Assembly: GCF_003605635.1 (NCBI RefSeq)
Contig: NZ_QMDW01000001.1
Coordinates: forward strand, 219,972-283,971
From: Halonotius pteroides
Lineage (GTDB): Archaea; Halobacteriota; Halobacteria; Halobacteriales; Haloferacaceae
Direction: 5' to 3'
Length of the DNA stretch: 64,000 bases
Shown: piece by piece, positions 53,789-61,086 of the stretch
Position numbering within the stretch: the first letter of the stretch is position 1
Layout of the letters: the number at the start of each line of letters is the position of its first letter
Notes under the pieces: generated by a model
Database searches by the model: none
What the model was told of the DNA's origin: nothing
What the model saw: only the letters and a program-made list of their open reading frames with translations
Made by a program: the position numbers and the translations under genes

Positions 53789-54418
53789 ATGAGTGACGAA
53801 GCACCGCTTGACGGCAACCCAGCTGATACCCATGAGGCCATCATGATGGCCACGTTTGTTGCGCTCCGCAAACACGGCTATCCTGGCATCTCAATCCAGC
53901 GGATCGCCGACGAGTCTGACCTGACGAAATCGACGTTTTATCACCACTTTGATGGGAAAGACGACATCCTTCTTTCGTTCGTTGAGTATATGCGTGACTA
54001 CTTCGAGCGAGGGTATCGGATCGAGTCCACCGGTGACCCGGTTGGCGACCTCGACGCATTCGTGACCGTGTCGCTCGGCGAGTATCCGGCTGCCGAGGGA
54101 ACGCCGGACGCCGACGCGCGGCTCTCAACCTATCTGGAGCTGCGAGCCCAAGCGATCCAAAACCCGGCGTTTCAATCCGAGTTCACCGAGCTGTCGGCCG
54201 CCCTCGTCGAGAACCTCACCGAGATCATCGAAACCGGGGTCAAGCAGGGTGTCTTTGCTGTTGACGATCCGGAAACGATGGCGGAGTATCTGGTCACCAC
54301 CATCGAAGGCATCAATCTCCAGCAGACAACGCGGACTGATGACCCCCGATCGATGCTCCACAAAGAGCTGGAAACCTACATCGAGAGAACGGTACTGGTT
54401 GACGGTGTCGGGTTCTGA
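53789..54418 (+). CDS. TetR-family transcriptional regulator
   Basis: A 209-residue regulator. The N-terminal helix-turn-helix (about 15-60) contains MATFVALRKHGYPGISIQRI and DLTKSTFYHHFDGKDDILLSF, typical of TetR. The C-terminal ligand domain is helical. CTATTTT at 53757-53763 lies about 26-32 bases upstream of ATG 53789. It may regulate the low-GC ABC cassette upstream (200 bases away, same strand) or other genes. Confidence 0.85.
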   Translation: MSDEAPLDGNPADTHEAIMMATFVALRKHGYPGISIQRIADESDLTKSTFYHHFDGKDDILLSFVEYMRDYFERGYRIESTGDPVGDLDAFVTVSLGEYPAAEGTPDADARLSTYLELRAQAIQNPAFQSEFTELSAALVENLTEIIETGVKQGVFAVDDPETMAEYLVTTIEGINLQQTTRTDDPRSMLHKELETYIERTVLVDGVGF

Positions 54419-54481
54419 CTGCAATCGGTCGACAGCTTGACGGCCAAAACCAGCGAGAGCCCTAGCGGCGAGAGGTAGGAT

Positions 54482-54936
54482 GTGCATGTCAGCGTTATCG
54501 GCGGCAGCACGGTCAACGAAGCGGAGGATGTCACAACACAGACGCTCGGCAGACGGCGTGCCGACCGCGGCCACGAGGTCATCTGTAGCGGTAGCACCGG
54601 CGTTATCGACGCCGTCTGTCGGAGCACTCGGTCGGCCGGTGGCCACACCATCGGTATTTTTTGCGCTCGGAGCCGGCGGCTGCCACCCCCTTCGTTGAGA
54701 CGGTGATCGCCACCGGGGTCACCGATGGCCGAAATGCGGTCGCTGTGTTGAACGGCGGTGCTGTCATCGCCGTCGACAGCGGCCCGGGGGTGCTGTCAGA
54801 GCTCGGCCATGCGCTCACGCTGGGCAAGCCGGTCGCTGGGATCGACACTCATCGCGTCGACAGCGTCGTGTGGATCGAACACGTCGATCCCACACAGCGG
54901 CGATCGACTACGTCGAAGCCAGCGTCTGAGCTGTAG
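54482..54936 (+). pseudogene. Frameshifted LOG/TIGR00725-type gene
   Basis: Two overlapping frames together make one LOG-family-like protein. The first (from GTG 54482) reads VHVSVIGGS...GHEVICSGSTGVIDAV...TIGIF. The second continues LRSEPAAATPFVETVIATG, then AVIAVDSGPGVLSELGHAL to a stop at 54936. The shift sits at a run of six T (54657-54662); a seventh T restores the frame. It is either a real pseudogene, a programmed shift, or a sequencing error in a homopolymer. LOG-type proteins act on nucleotides such as cytokinin precursors. Confidence 0.7.
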
Positions 54937-54977
54937 TGGGGCGGACAGCTTTTGCCGCTTGTGGCCCTGTCGTTTGC

Positions 54978-55676
54978 ATGGAGATTCCTCTCTACGACAG
55001 CTTGGATGGGCAGGTCGCGCTTGTCACCGGTGCGACCCGTGGAATCGGCAAGCGAATCGCCGACGGACTCGTCGATCAGGGCGCGACCGTCTACGCCGGC
55101 GCGCGCGACACCGCTGACATCGGTAACGACGACCGCGAGGCAATCGAACTCGACGTGACGGTCGACGCCAATCGTGTCGCGGCCATCGACCGCATCTCTG
55201 AGGAGGCCGGCCACCTCGATATCCTCGTCAATAACGCCGGCGTGATGGACAGCCGCGAATCGCTGGGCGAGATGCCGACCGAGACAATCGAGCAGACGTT
55301 GTCGACGAACCTCCACGGCCCAATTCACCTGACGAAGCAGGCGCTTGATCTCTTGTTGCCACAGCCCGGCCCCCGCGTCGTCAACGTCTCCTCCGGGCTC
55401 GGGGCGATCACCGAGCCACAGTCTGGCGGAATGCCGGCCTACCGGATCTCAAAGACGGGGCTCAACGGACTCACGCGCTATCTTGACGGCGAATACAGCA
55501 CACAGGGGTTGCTCGCAAACTCGGTCTGTCCCGGCTATGTTCAGACCGATATGACCGAGGGGAGCGCGCCCAGAACACCTGAAAAGGGTGCAGAAACACC
55601 GATCTGGCTGGCGCGGTTCAGACCCGACGCCCCGAGCGGTGAGTTCTGGCGCGATCAGTCATCAAAAGAGTGGTGA
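54978..55676 (+). CDS. Short-chain dehydrogenase/reductase
   Basis: A 232-residue SDR. NAD(P)-binding TGATRGIGKR, structural NNAG, catalytic Ser in VNVSSG and YxxxK in AYRISKTG are intact, and the Asn in the active site tetrad is near STNLHGP. The start ATG 54978 (MEIPLYDSLDG) lies 42 bases past the LOG-like pseudogene. The substrate is unknown. Its 3' end converges with the 29-residue membrane gene. Confidence 0.88.
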   Translation: MEIPLYDSLDGQVALVTGATRGIGKRIADGLVDQGATVYAGARDTADIGNDDREAIELDVTVDANRVAAIDRISEEAGHLDILVNNAGVMDSRESLGEMPTETIEQTLSTNLHGPIHLTKQALDLLLPQPGPRVVNVSSGLGAITEPQSGGMPAYRISKTGLNGLTRYLDGEYSTQGLLANSVCPGYVQTDMTEGSAPRTPEKGAETPIWLARFRPDAPSGEFWRDQSSKEW

Positions 55677-55692
55677 CTGCGATCAAAACGGC

Positions 55693-55782
55693 TCACAACG
55701 GGATTTCGAGAGCCATCCCGACCAGAAGGAACAGGAGCATCAGTCCAACGATCCCTAAGCCGATTTTCTGGATGGTATTCAT
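55693..55782 (-). CDS. 29-residue membrane microprotein
   Basis: A short frame encodes a single hydrophobic helix: MNTIQKIGLGIVGLM with LLFLLVGMALEIPL, about 22 non-polar residues. TTTTATGATT (minus strand, 55815-55806) sits 25-33 bases before the ATG, the same leaderless arrangement as larger genes here. It lies between convergent SDR and the hairpin cluster. Function unknown. It is a real gene only if transcribed; the promoter spacing is the main support. Confidence 0.5.
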   Translation of the reverse strand: MNTIQKIGLGIVGLMLLFLLVGMALEIPL

Positions 55783-55901
55783 TGCTGTCAAACTAGTGGC
55801 AACAATCATAAAACGGGTGGCCGCACCGAGCAGCCGAGTGGTGAGGCGTCAACGTCGACAACGGTTCACAGAGTTCACAAGGCGGATGCCACGGGGTCGT
55901 T

Positions 55902-55996
55902 CGGAGATCGAAGATTTCCGTGATGTGGCCAGAAATCGGAGATTTCTGGCTGCCTGCCGGACGCAGTCTGGCAACGACGAGAATCGAAGATTCTCG
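55902..55996. repeat. Cluster of three related hairpins
   Basis: Hairpins at 55902-55920, 55928-55950 and 55978-55996. All share a core ATCGRAGAT, that is ATC-GAA-GAT or ATC-GGA-GAT with a 3-base loop. Stems are 8, 10 and 8 bases (the first has one G-T pair). They lie in the 236-base gap between the microprotein gene and the ZIP transporter. Possible roles: transcription termination for the minus-strand ZIP gene, or a short dispersed palindromic element. Confidence 0.65.
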
Positions 55997-56018
55997 AACC
56001 ACCTGCCCCCGAGGCAGT

Positions 56019-56951
56019 TTACACGTACAACAACGGCAGCATCAACAACACGCCAGCGGCGATCCCGGTCGCCAACTCACCGTAGCCGTGACGCGGAAGA
56101 TCGATACCGGTGGCCAACGCCTCCGGAATAAACTCCGTGAGCACAAGATAGACCATCGCGCCGGCCGCAAAGCCAAATCCGAACGGAAGGAACGATTCGG
56201 CCCAGGTGACAAACCCAAAGGCGATGACCGCGCCGATCGGCTGTGGGAGGCTCGAAAACACCGCCGCGCCGACCATCCGCCACTTCGAGAGCCCCATCGC
56301 CCGCATCGGAATGGCGATGGCGGTGCCTTCGGGGATGTTGTGGATCGAGATCGCGACCGTCATGAAGACGGCTAACAGCGGCACGGAGATACCGAGCACG
56401 CCGACCCCACCCTCCAACCCGAGTTCCGCAAAGGAGACGCCGACGGCGACACCCTCCGGGAAGCTGTGAACGGTCAGAATCCCCAGAATCAACACGAGCT
56501 TTTTCAGATCGCCCTCGGCGAAGGCTTCGACGTCGATCGGATGGTCGTGGGGTTCCCCGTCGCCATCGGTACGTGCCTCGCCATCGATAGCGGCGGCTGC
56601 CGCGTCAGCGTCAGAGTCGTCCGCGTGGTCGTGCGCCGCATCGTGGCCGCCGTCGCCACCGACATCGGCCGCATCGAGCACGCGATCAGCAACCTCAACG
56701 AGGGCAACCCCCGCAACGAGGCCACCGATCAGCAGCGTCGGCAACCCGTCGCTGGCGTAGGCCAACCCCTCGTTGACGAGGCCGAACAGTGATGCGGCGA
56801 CCATGATCCCCGAGGCGATCCCCCAAAGTGCGACGTTCCAGCGGTCGCTGAAATCATCGACAAAGAAAAACGGGATCGCCCCAAGCCCGGTCGCCAACGC
56901 CGTGATCAGCCCGGCAATAAAGACGAACGTCAGGTTCACCAAGAGACCCAT
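56019..56951 (-). CDS. ZIP-family metal transporter
   Basis: A 310-residue importer of zinc or related divalent metals. Eight transmembrane helices, with the metal-site helices 4 and 5 carrying HSFPEGVAVG and IHNIPEGTAIAI. A long His/Asp-rich cytosolic loop (about 100-135; GGHDAAHDHADDSDADAA) lies between helices 3 and 4, as in ZupT/ZIP proteins. Start ATG 56951 is preferred over an upstream TTG. Two inverted repeats in the promoter (56972-57008) suggest metal-dependent regulation. Confidence 0.92.
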   Translation of the reverse strand: MGLLVNLTFVFIAGLITALATGLGAIPFFFVDDFSDRWNVALWGIASGIMVAASLFGLVNEGLAYASDGLPTLLIGGLVAGVALVEVADRVLDAADVGGDGGHDAAHDHADDSDADAAAAAIDGEARTDGDGEPHDHPIDVEAFAEGDLKKLVLILGILTVHSFPEGVAVGVSFAELGLEGGVGVLGISVPLLAVFMTVAISIHNIPEGTAIAIPMRAMGLSKWRMVGAAVFSSLPQPIGAVIAFGFVTWAESFLPFGFGFAAGAMVYLVLTEFIPEALATGIDLPRHGYGELATGIAAGVLLMLPLLYV

Positions 56952-56971
56952 ATCCGTATGTTCCCGTTCGA

Positions 56972-57008
56972 TTGCAAAGAAACTTTGCAAGTTCAAAATA
57001 AAATTTTG
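56972..57008 (-). promoter_or_regulatory. Two inverted repeats in the ZIP promoter
   Basis: TTGCAAAG-AAA-CTTTGCAA (56972-56990) and CAAAAT-AAA-ATTTTG (56994-57008) are perfect inverted repeats with AAA loops. The second includes the likely TATA (TTTTATTTT on the minus strand), so the first lies at the expected transcription start of the zip gene, a typical operator position for a metalloregulator. Confidence 0.6.
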
Positions 57009-57107
57009 TCCAACCTAAAACAGATTCGGCCGGTGGCCAACTCCCGTAGACAATGTAGTCGTTGGTGAGACGGTGTCGTTTTGCCCGCCGGATCCAAACA
57101 GCGGTGT

Positions 57108-58289
57108 ATGTGGCGACGCAGCTATCTCTCGGCCGTTGGCGCGGTCGGCATCGGCGCGGTTGGCGGCTGTCTCGGCGGGCCAGCGGGTGAATCGAGTCGC
57201 GGGGATCTCGCCGTCGAAACGGTTGTCGACGGGCTCACCCATCCATGGGGGCTGGCCGTCGGTGGCCCCGACGGCGCGCTGTGGGTGACCGAACGCGACA
57301 CCGGACGGCTGCGCCGCGTCGATCCTGACGCCGGTACGACGACCGCGATCGACGGCACCCCCACCGTCGACACAGCCGGTCAGGGCGGCCTCCTTGATGT
57401 GACGTGGGATCCCGATGGTGAGTGGATCTATCTCACCTACGTCGTCGCCAACGAGACCGGCGAAACGACGACCCGGCTCGGTCGCGGGCGGCTCGCCGGC
57501 GACGGTGGCTGGAACGCCGAGGGCAACAGCGACCGGCTGATCGAGTTCGAACGGCTGTATACGGCCGAGCCGTTTATCGATGACAACGGGCACTACGGCT
57601 CCCGTGTCGCCTTCGGGCCTGAGGGGTATCTCTACATGACCGTTGGTGATCGCCAGTTCAAGAATTTCGGGCCCGACCACGTCGCCCAAGACCGAACCAA
57701 CGATCTCGGGACAACGCTCCGCCTGCGACCGGATGGCGCGATCCCTTCAGACAATCCCTTTGTCGGCGACGCCGAGGCGCGGGATGCGATCTACAGCTAC
57801 GGCCACCGGAACGCCCAGGGCCTCGATGTCCATCCCGAAACAGGCGCGATCTGGGAAAGCGAGTTCGGCGAGTCCGACGGCGACGAGATCAACCGGATCG
57901 AACGCGGCGGCAACTACGGCTGGCCGGTCGCCGACGAGGGCTGTACCTACGGCACCGGCCAGCCGATCGGCGTGAGCCACGACGACCGCGAAGATGTGAT
58001 CGCGCCGGTCTTCGGCTGGCCCTGTGGGGAGGACGGCCCTGCCCCGAGCGGGATGACGTTCTACGACGGTGATGCATTCCCCGAGTGGCAGGGTGACCTC
58101 TTTGTCGGTGGGTTGGTCACCCAGCGCGTTGTTCATTTGGTGGTCGATGGCGATGAGGTACGCGAGGCGGAACCGTTGTTGGCCGACCGCCAACAACGGA
58201 TTCGGGATGTGACCGTCGGCCGCGACGGCGCGTTGTACGTCGCTATTGATGCTGGAGACGCGCCGATCGTTCGGCTGCGACCGGCGTAG
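57108..58289 (+). CDS. PQQ-type sugar dehydrogenase, lipoprotein
   Basis: A 393-residue protein with a Tat-like signal WRRSYLSAVGAVGIGAVGGC, in which the lipobox Cys is near residue 20, so it is exported and lipid-anchored. It is a six-bladed beta-propeller of the soluble aldose dehydrogenase (Asd/YliI) family: WGLAVGGPDGALWVTERDTGRL, the QGGLLDVTWDP catalytic His/Asp region, SYGHRNAQGLDVHP and GGNYGWP. It oxidises sugars with PQQ as cofactor, if PQQ is available. Divergent from the ZIP gene. Confidence 0.85.
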   Translation: MWRRSYLSAVGAVGIGAVGGCLGGPAGESSRGDLAVETVVDGLTHPWGLAVGGPDGALWVTERDTGRLRRVDPDAGTTTAIDGTPTVDTAGQGGLLDVTWDPDGEWIYLTYVVANETGETTTRLGRGRLAGDGGWNAEGNSDRLIEFERLYTAEPFIDDNGHYGSRVAFGPEGYLYMTVGDRQFKNFGPDHVAQDRTNDLGTTLRLRPDGAIPSDNPFVGDAEARDAIYSYGHRNAQGLDVHPETGAIWESEFGESDGDEINRIERGGNYGWPVADEGCTYGTGQPIGVSHDDREDVIAPVFGWPCGEDGPAPSGMTFYDGDAFPEWQGDLFVGGLVTQRVVHLVVDGDEVREAEPLLADRQQRIRDVTVGRDGALYVAIDAGDAPIVRLRPA

Positions 58290-58368
58290 CGTCGCCGGAA
58301 ACACCGCAGGTGAGCGACCGCGAGTCAGTAGTTGGTTCAACGTATAGACGCATGAGTCCAGTTCAACC

Positions 58369-58390
58369 CGTCTCTGCGTCCTAAGAGACG
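58369..58390. terminator. Inverted repeat between sugar dehydrogenase and comB
   Basis: CGTCTCT at 58369-58375 pairs with AGAGACG at 58384-58390 around an eight-base loop. No T-tract follows. It may be a terminator of the upstream gene or a regulator site. The rest of this 200-base gap holds nothing recognised. Confidence 0.3.
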
Positions 58391-58489
58391 CTGGTTCCTG
58401 TGGCCGTGTCGATACGTTCCATTCACTATCCCTCAAGAGGGGCATATAGCCCTCATAGTCACAGTAATACATCGGATCTTGGAAAGCAT

Positions 58490-59230
58490 ATGGGCATGCA
58501 TGCAGCCTCACCGAGGGAGCCGATCCCTGTCGATCGGATGATCCCTGCACGATCACAGATCCCTGCTGACCCCGATCCCGGCAACTACGTCGTTGTTGAT
58601 GTGGCGCAGTTTTCAACGACTGTGCCGGAACTGTTTGCCAACGGGGCGGAGTATATTCACATCACCGAAAACCGCGGCGAGGAACCAGAGTTTCAACAGG
58701 AGCATCCCCGAGCGAAGATCGGCGGCGGCTCCGGGCCCAACTACCGTGGGGAGCCAGGCTATGACTTCTTCAATTCGCCGAGCGTTGTCCAGGATGTCGA
58801 TGTCGAGGGCCGCCCAACAGCGATGACCTCAACGAACGGCGGCAACGCGGTGACCGATCTCCGACTGGCCGGCGATGATGCCGTCACGGTCTACGTCGGC
58901 GGCTTGACCAACGGTGCCGCGCTGGCAGCGCATCTCCGAGCACAAACTGAGCCGACATACTTTGTCGCTGCTGGCTCCAACGGGAAGCCCTCACCCGAGG
59001 ATATCGCAGGTGCACTGTACATTGCCCGGCATCTCTCCGGGGAGTCGCCGACCGACCACCACCGGAGAACCTACCGTGAGATGGTCGAATATTCGAAGGG
59101 GGCCAAATACGAGAAGAAACCACAGATCAAACGGACGGATCTCTACGAGTACGCCCTTGATTTCGACAGCCGTGACGTTGTTCCAAAACTGGACGGCCAG
59201 AAGCTCTACGACGTGTCTGGGGCCGAGTGA
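58490..59230 (+). CDS. comB: 2-Phosphosulfolactate phosphatase-like (ComB family)
   Basis: A 246-residue protein (start ATG 58490 or 58496). The family signature is visible: NYVVVDVAQFSTTVPELFANGA, PGYDFFNSPSVV, MTSTNGGNA and AALAAHLRA. ComB removes phosphate from (2R)-phospho-3-sulfolactate in the coenzyme M route and in sulfolactate metabolism. The motif near residue 110 reads STNGG where the family has TTNGT. The downstream PHP gene overlaps by one base (TGATG), so they form an operon. The substrate in a haloarchaeon is unproven. Confidence 0.75.
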   Translation: MGMHAASPREPIPVDRMIPARSQIPADPDPGNYVVVDVAQFSTTVPELFANGAEYIHITENRGEEPEFQQEHPRAKIGGGSGPNYRGEPGYDFFNSPSVVQDVDVEGRPTAMTSTNGGNAVTDLRLAGDDAVTVYVGGLTNGAALAAHLRAQTEPTYFVAAGSNGKPSPEDIAGALYIARHLSGESPTDHHRRTYREMVEYSKGAKYEKKPQIKRTDLYEYALDFDSRDVVPKLDGQKLYDVSGAE

Positions 59231-60000
59231 TGCAAACCGATGTCCACTCTCATACGGCGTTTTCCGACGGGTCGACGCTGGCTGCGATGATCGATGCGGC
59301 CGAAACGGCAGGGCTTGACGCGCTCGGACTCACCGATCACTGTATCGTCACCGACGACGCCTTTGGTCGTCGTGAGACGTTCGATCTTGTCGAAACGTAC
59401 GAACAGCGTCGGGCGGTTGTGGACGCGGCCCGCGAGGACACCAGCCTGACGCTGTACGACGCTGCGGAGGTGAGCTACGTCGCCAGCGAGGCGGACGCGA
59501 TCCGAGAATTCCTATCGACCGCTGACTTTGCGTACACTATCGGTAGCGTCCACTTTGCCGATCAGTATGACTACACTGCTGCCGCACAGTACGCTGATGC
59601 GGATAATGAAACGCGCCGAACGGCCGTTGAACGCTACTACGACGCCGTTGTTGAGCTTGTTGACGCCGAGCTGTTCGACGTGCTCGGCCATCTTGATCTA
59701 CCTGAGCGACTACCTACCCTTCGTGGGTTCTCGACTACTGCGGACTACGAGCGCGTCGCTGCCGCGTTGGCGGACTCACGAACGGTACCTGAGATCAACG
59801 CCGGCCGGGTCAACCGGTCGCTGAACCAGGTTCATCCGGATCCCGAGCTGTTTGGTTGCTTCCACGACCACGGTGTTGAGTTCGTGCTCGGCACCGACAG
59901 CCACACGCCCGACGAGTTGACCACACGGGTACCGGCTCTCGAAGCCGCCGCTGATCGGTCAGCCGTTGCGGTTGTCGATGTCGACTCGGTGCTGTCGTAG
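59230..60000 (+). CDS. PHP-domain phosphoesterase
   Basis: A 256-residue PHP protein with trinuclear-metal motifs: MQTDVHSHTAFSDGS, LGLTDHCI, IGSVHFAD, DVLGHLDLPERL, EINAGRVNRS and LGTDSHTPDE. These match histidinol-phosphatase-like HisK/PHP family members. The start ATG 59230 overlaps the comB stop. It may be histidinol phosphatase or a different phosphomonoesterase; the comB neighbourhood points to a phosphorylated organic acid. AT-rich DNA follows. Confidence 0.8.
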   Translation: MQTDVHSHTAFSDGSTLAAMIDAAETAGLDALGLTDHCIVTDDAFGRRETFDLVETYEQRRAVVDAAREDTSLTLYDAAEVSYVASEADAIREFLSTADFAYTIGSVHFADQYDYTAAAQYADADNETRRTAVERYYDAVVELVDAELFDVLGHLDLPERLPTLRGFSTTADYERVAAALADSRTVPEINAGRVNRSLNQVHPDPELFGCFHDHGVEFVLGTDSHTPDELTTRVPALEAAADRSAVAVVDVDSVLS

Positions 60001-60199
60001 CGACGACCACCGCTTCGTGGTGGATCAATGTTGTCGTTCATTCGGTGACAGGAGGTGTTGGCGTACAGCTATATATTTATATGTAGATTTTATTTTACTA
60101 TGTGAAGATCATTTCATTTTGTTCGTTCCCAACTGGTTTGAACCGGGATAGACGCCTCATATAATCGCTTAAACGGGATTCACCACCGTTTGTACCCGC
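60001..60199. other. AT-rich gap and promoter of the ECF operon
   Basis: The stretch 60067-60120 is strikingly AT-rich (CTATATATTTATATG, then TTTTATTTTACTATG) and may be a terminator of the PHP gene. GCTTAAAC at 60167-60174 lies about 26-33 bases before the ATG of the S component and is its probable TATA. No gene is seen. Confidence 0.5.
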
Positions 60200-61063
60200 A
60201 TGGCGAGCTACACGTCGTCTGGCTCACACAACCCGTTCAGCTTCGACCATCGGGACATGATGGCGTTCATCCTCATCATGTCGCTGCATGGTCTGCAGAG
60301 TATGATCTCGGAACTCCTGCCGAGTATCTCAGGGGTATTAGACGTCCAGATCGGCCCGTTTTGGTTTGTTGCGATGTCGGTCGCGCTGTTGTTCCGATCG
60401 TTCTGGGCGTGTCTGGCGATCCCGGTTGGGATCACCGTCTTCGGTGAGATCCTGATCGGCGATTTCAACGCGCTTGGGACGGTCGAAGGGCTGATCGTGA
60501 TCACCCTGTCGTGGTTCTTTGCGATGTCGCTGATCACTGATCCGACGGATCCAAAACAGATCGCTGTGGTCGGTTTCATCGCAAAGGCGATGGAGGAGAT
60601 CGGTGCGTGGCTGATCGATGTCGGAAAGTTCTACGTTGGTGTCGAAGAGCTCGACGCGATCGCATGGCTGCCCGAAACCGTCTGGGTGACCGAGGGGATG
60701 GGTGCGTTCACCCAGATCATCGTTGCCGGGATCATCTTCGGGGCGATTCCGACGTACTTCCTCTACCCACGGCTGCGTGGGAAGATCGAACCCCTGCTGG
60801 GGATGACGCCGGTCGAGGCCCGCGACGGCCCCATGTTCACGCGCTCCTCGGCGAAGCGACTGTTCGCGTGGGGAGCGTTCCTCCCGCTGGCCTTCGTTAT
60901 CGAGGCGTTCAGCGAGACCAGCGGTGGGCTTATTACCTTCACCCCGCAGTTCGTCGAGACCTACGGTCAAGAGTTCCTGTTCGTCCCGATTCTGGCCGCC
61001 GCGGTGGTCGCCTTCAGCGTGGTTGCCTACCGTCAGCGCAAGACGGATTCGCTGGACAACTAA
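60200..61063 (+). CDS. Putative ECF transporter S component
   Basis: A 287-residue membrane protein with about seven predicted helices: near 22-42, 50-72, 73-90, 100-115, 165-188, 215-240 and 260-280. The N-terminal tail is polar. It is directly followed by a fused double ECF ATPase and EcfT, so it should be the substrate-binding S component. The sequence matches none of the S families I can recall (BioY, ThiT, CbiM, RibU). The unusual length and DPKQIAVVGFIAK loop may help. Substrate unknown. Confidence 0.6.
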   Translation: MASYTSSGSHNPFSFDHRDMMAFILIMSLHGLQSMISELLPSISGVLDVQIGPFWFVAMSVALLFRSFWACLAIPVGITVFGEILIGDFNALGTVEGLIVITLSWFFAMSLITDPTDPKQIAVVGFIAKAMEEIGAWLIDVGKFYVGVEELDAIAWLPETVWVTEGMGAFTQIIVAGIIFGAIPTYFLYPRLRGKIEPLLGMTPVEARDGPMFTRSSAKRLFAWGAFLPLAFVIEAFSETSGGLITFTPQFVETYGQEFLFVPILAAAVVAFSVVAYRQRKTDSLDN

Positions 61064-61086
61064 CTGGCTGCTGATTTTTTTATTGT

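Noticed and set aside
61064..61086. T-rich run between the S component and the ATPase considered as a terminator
   Set aside because: Only 24 bases lie between two genes of an evident operon; it could attenuate but is not good evidence for termination.
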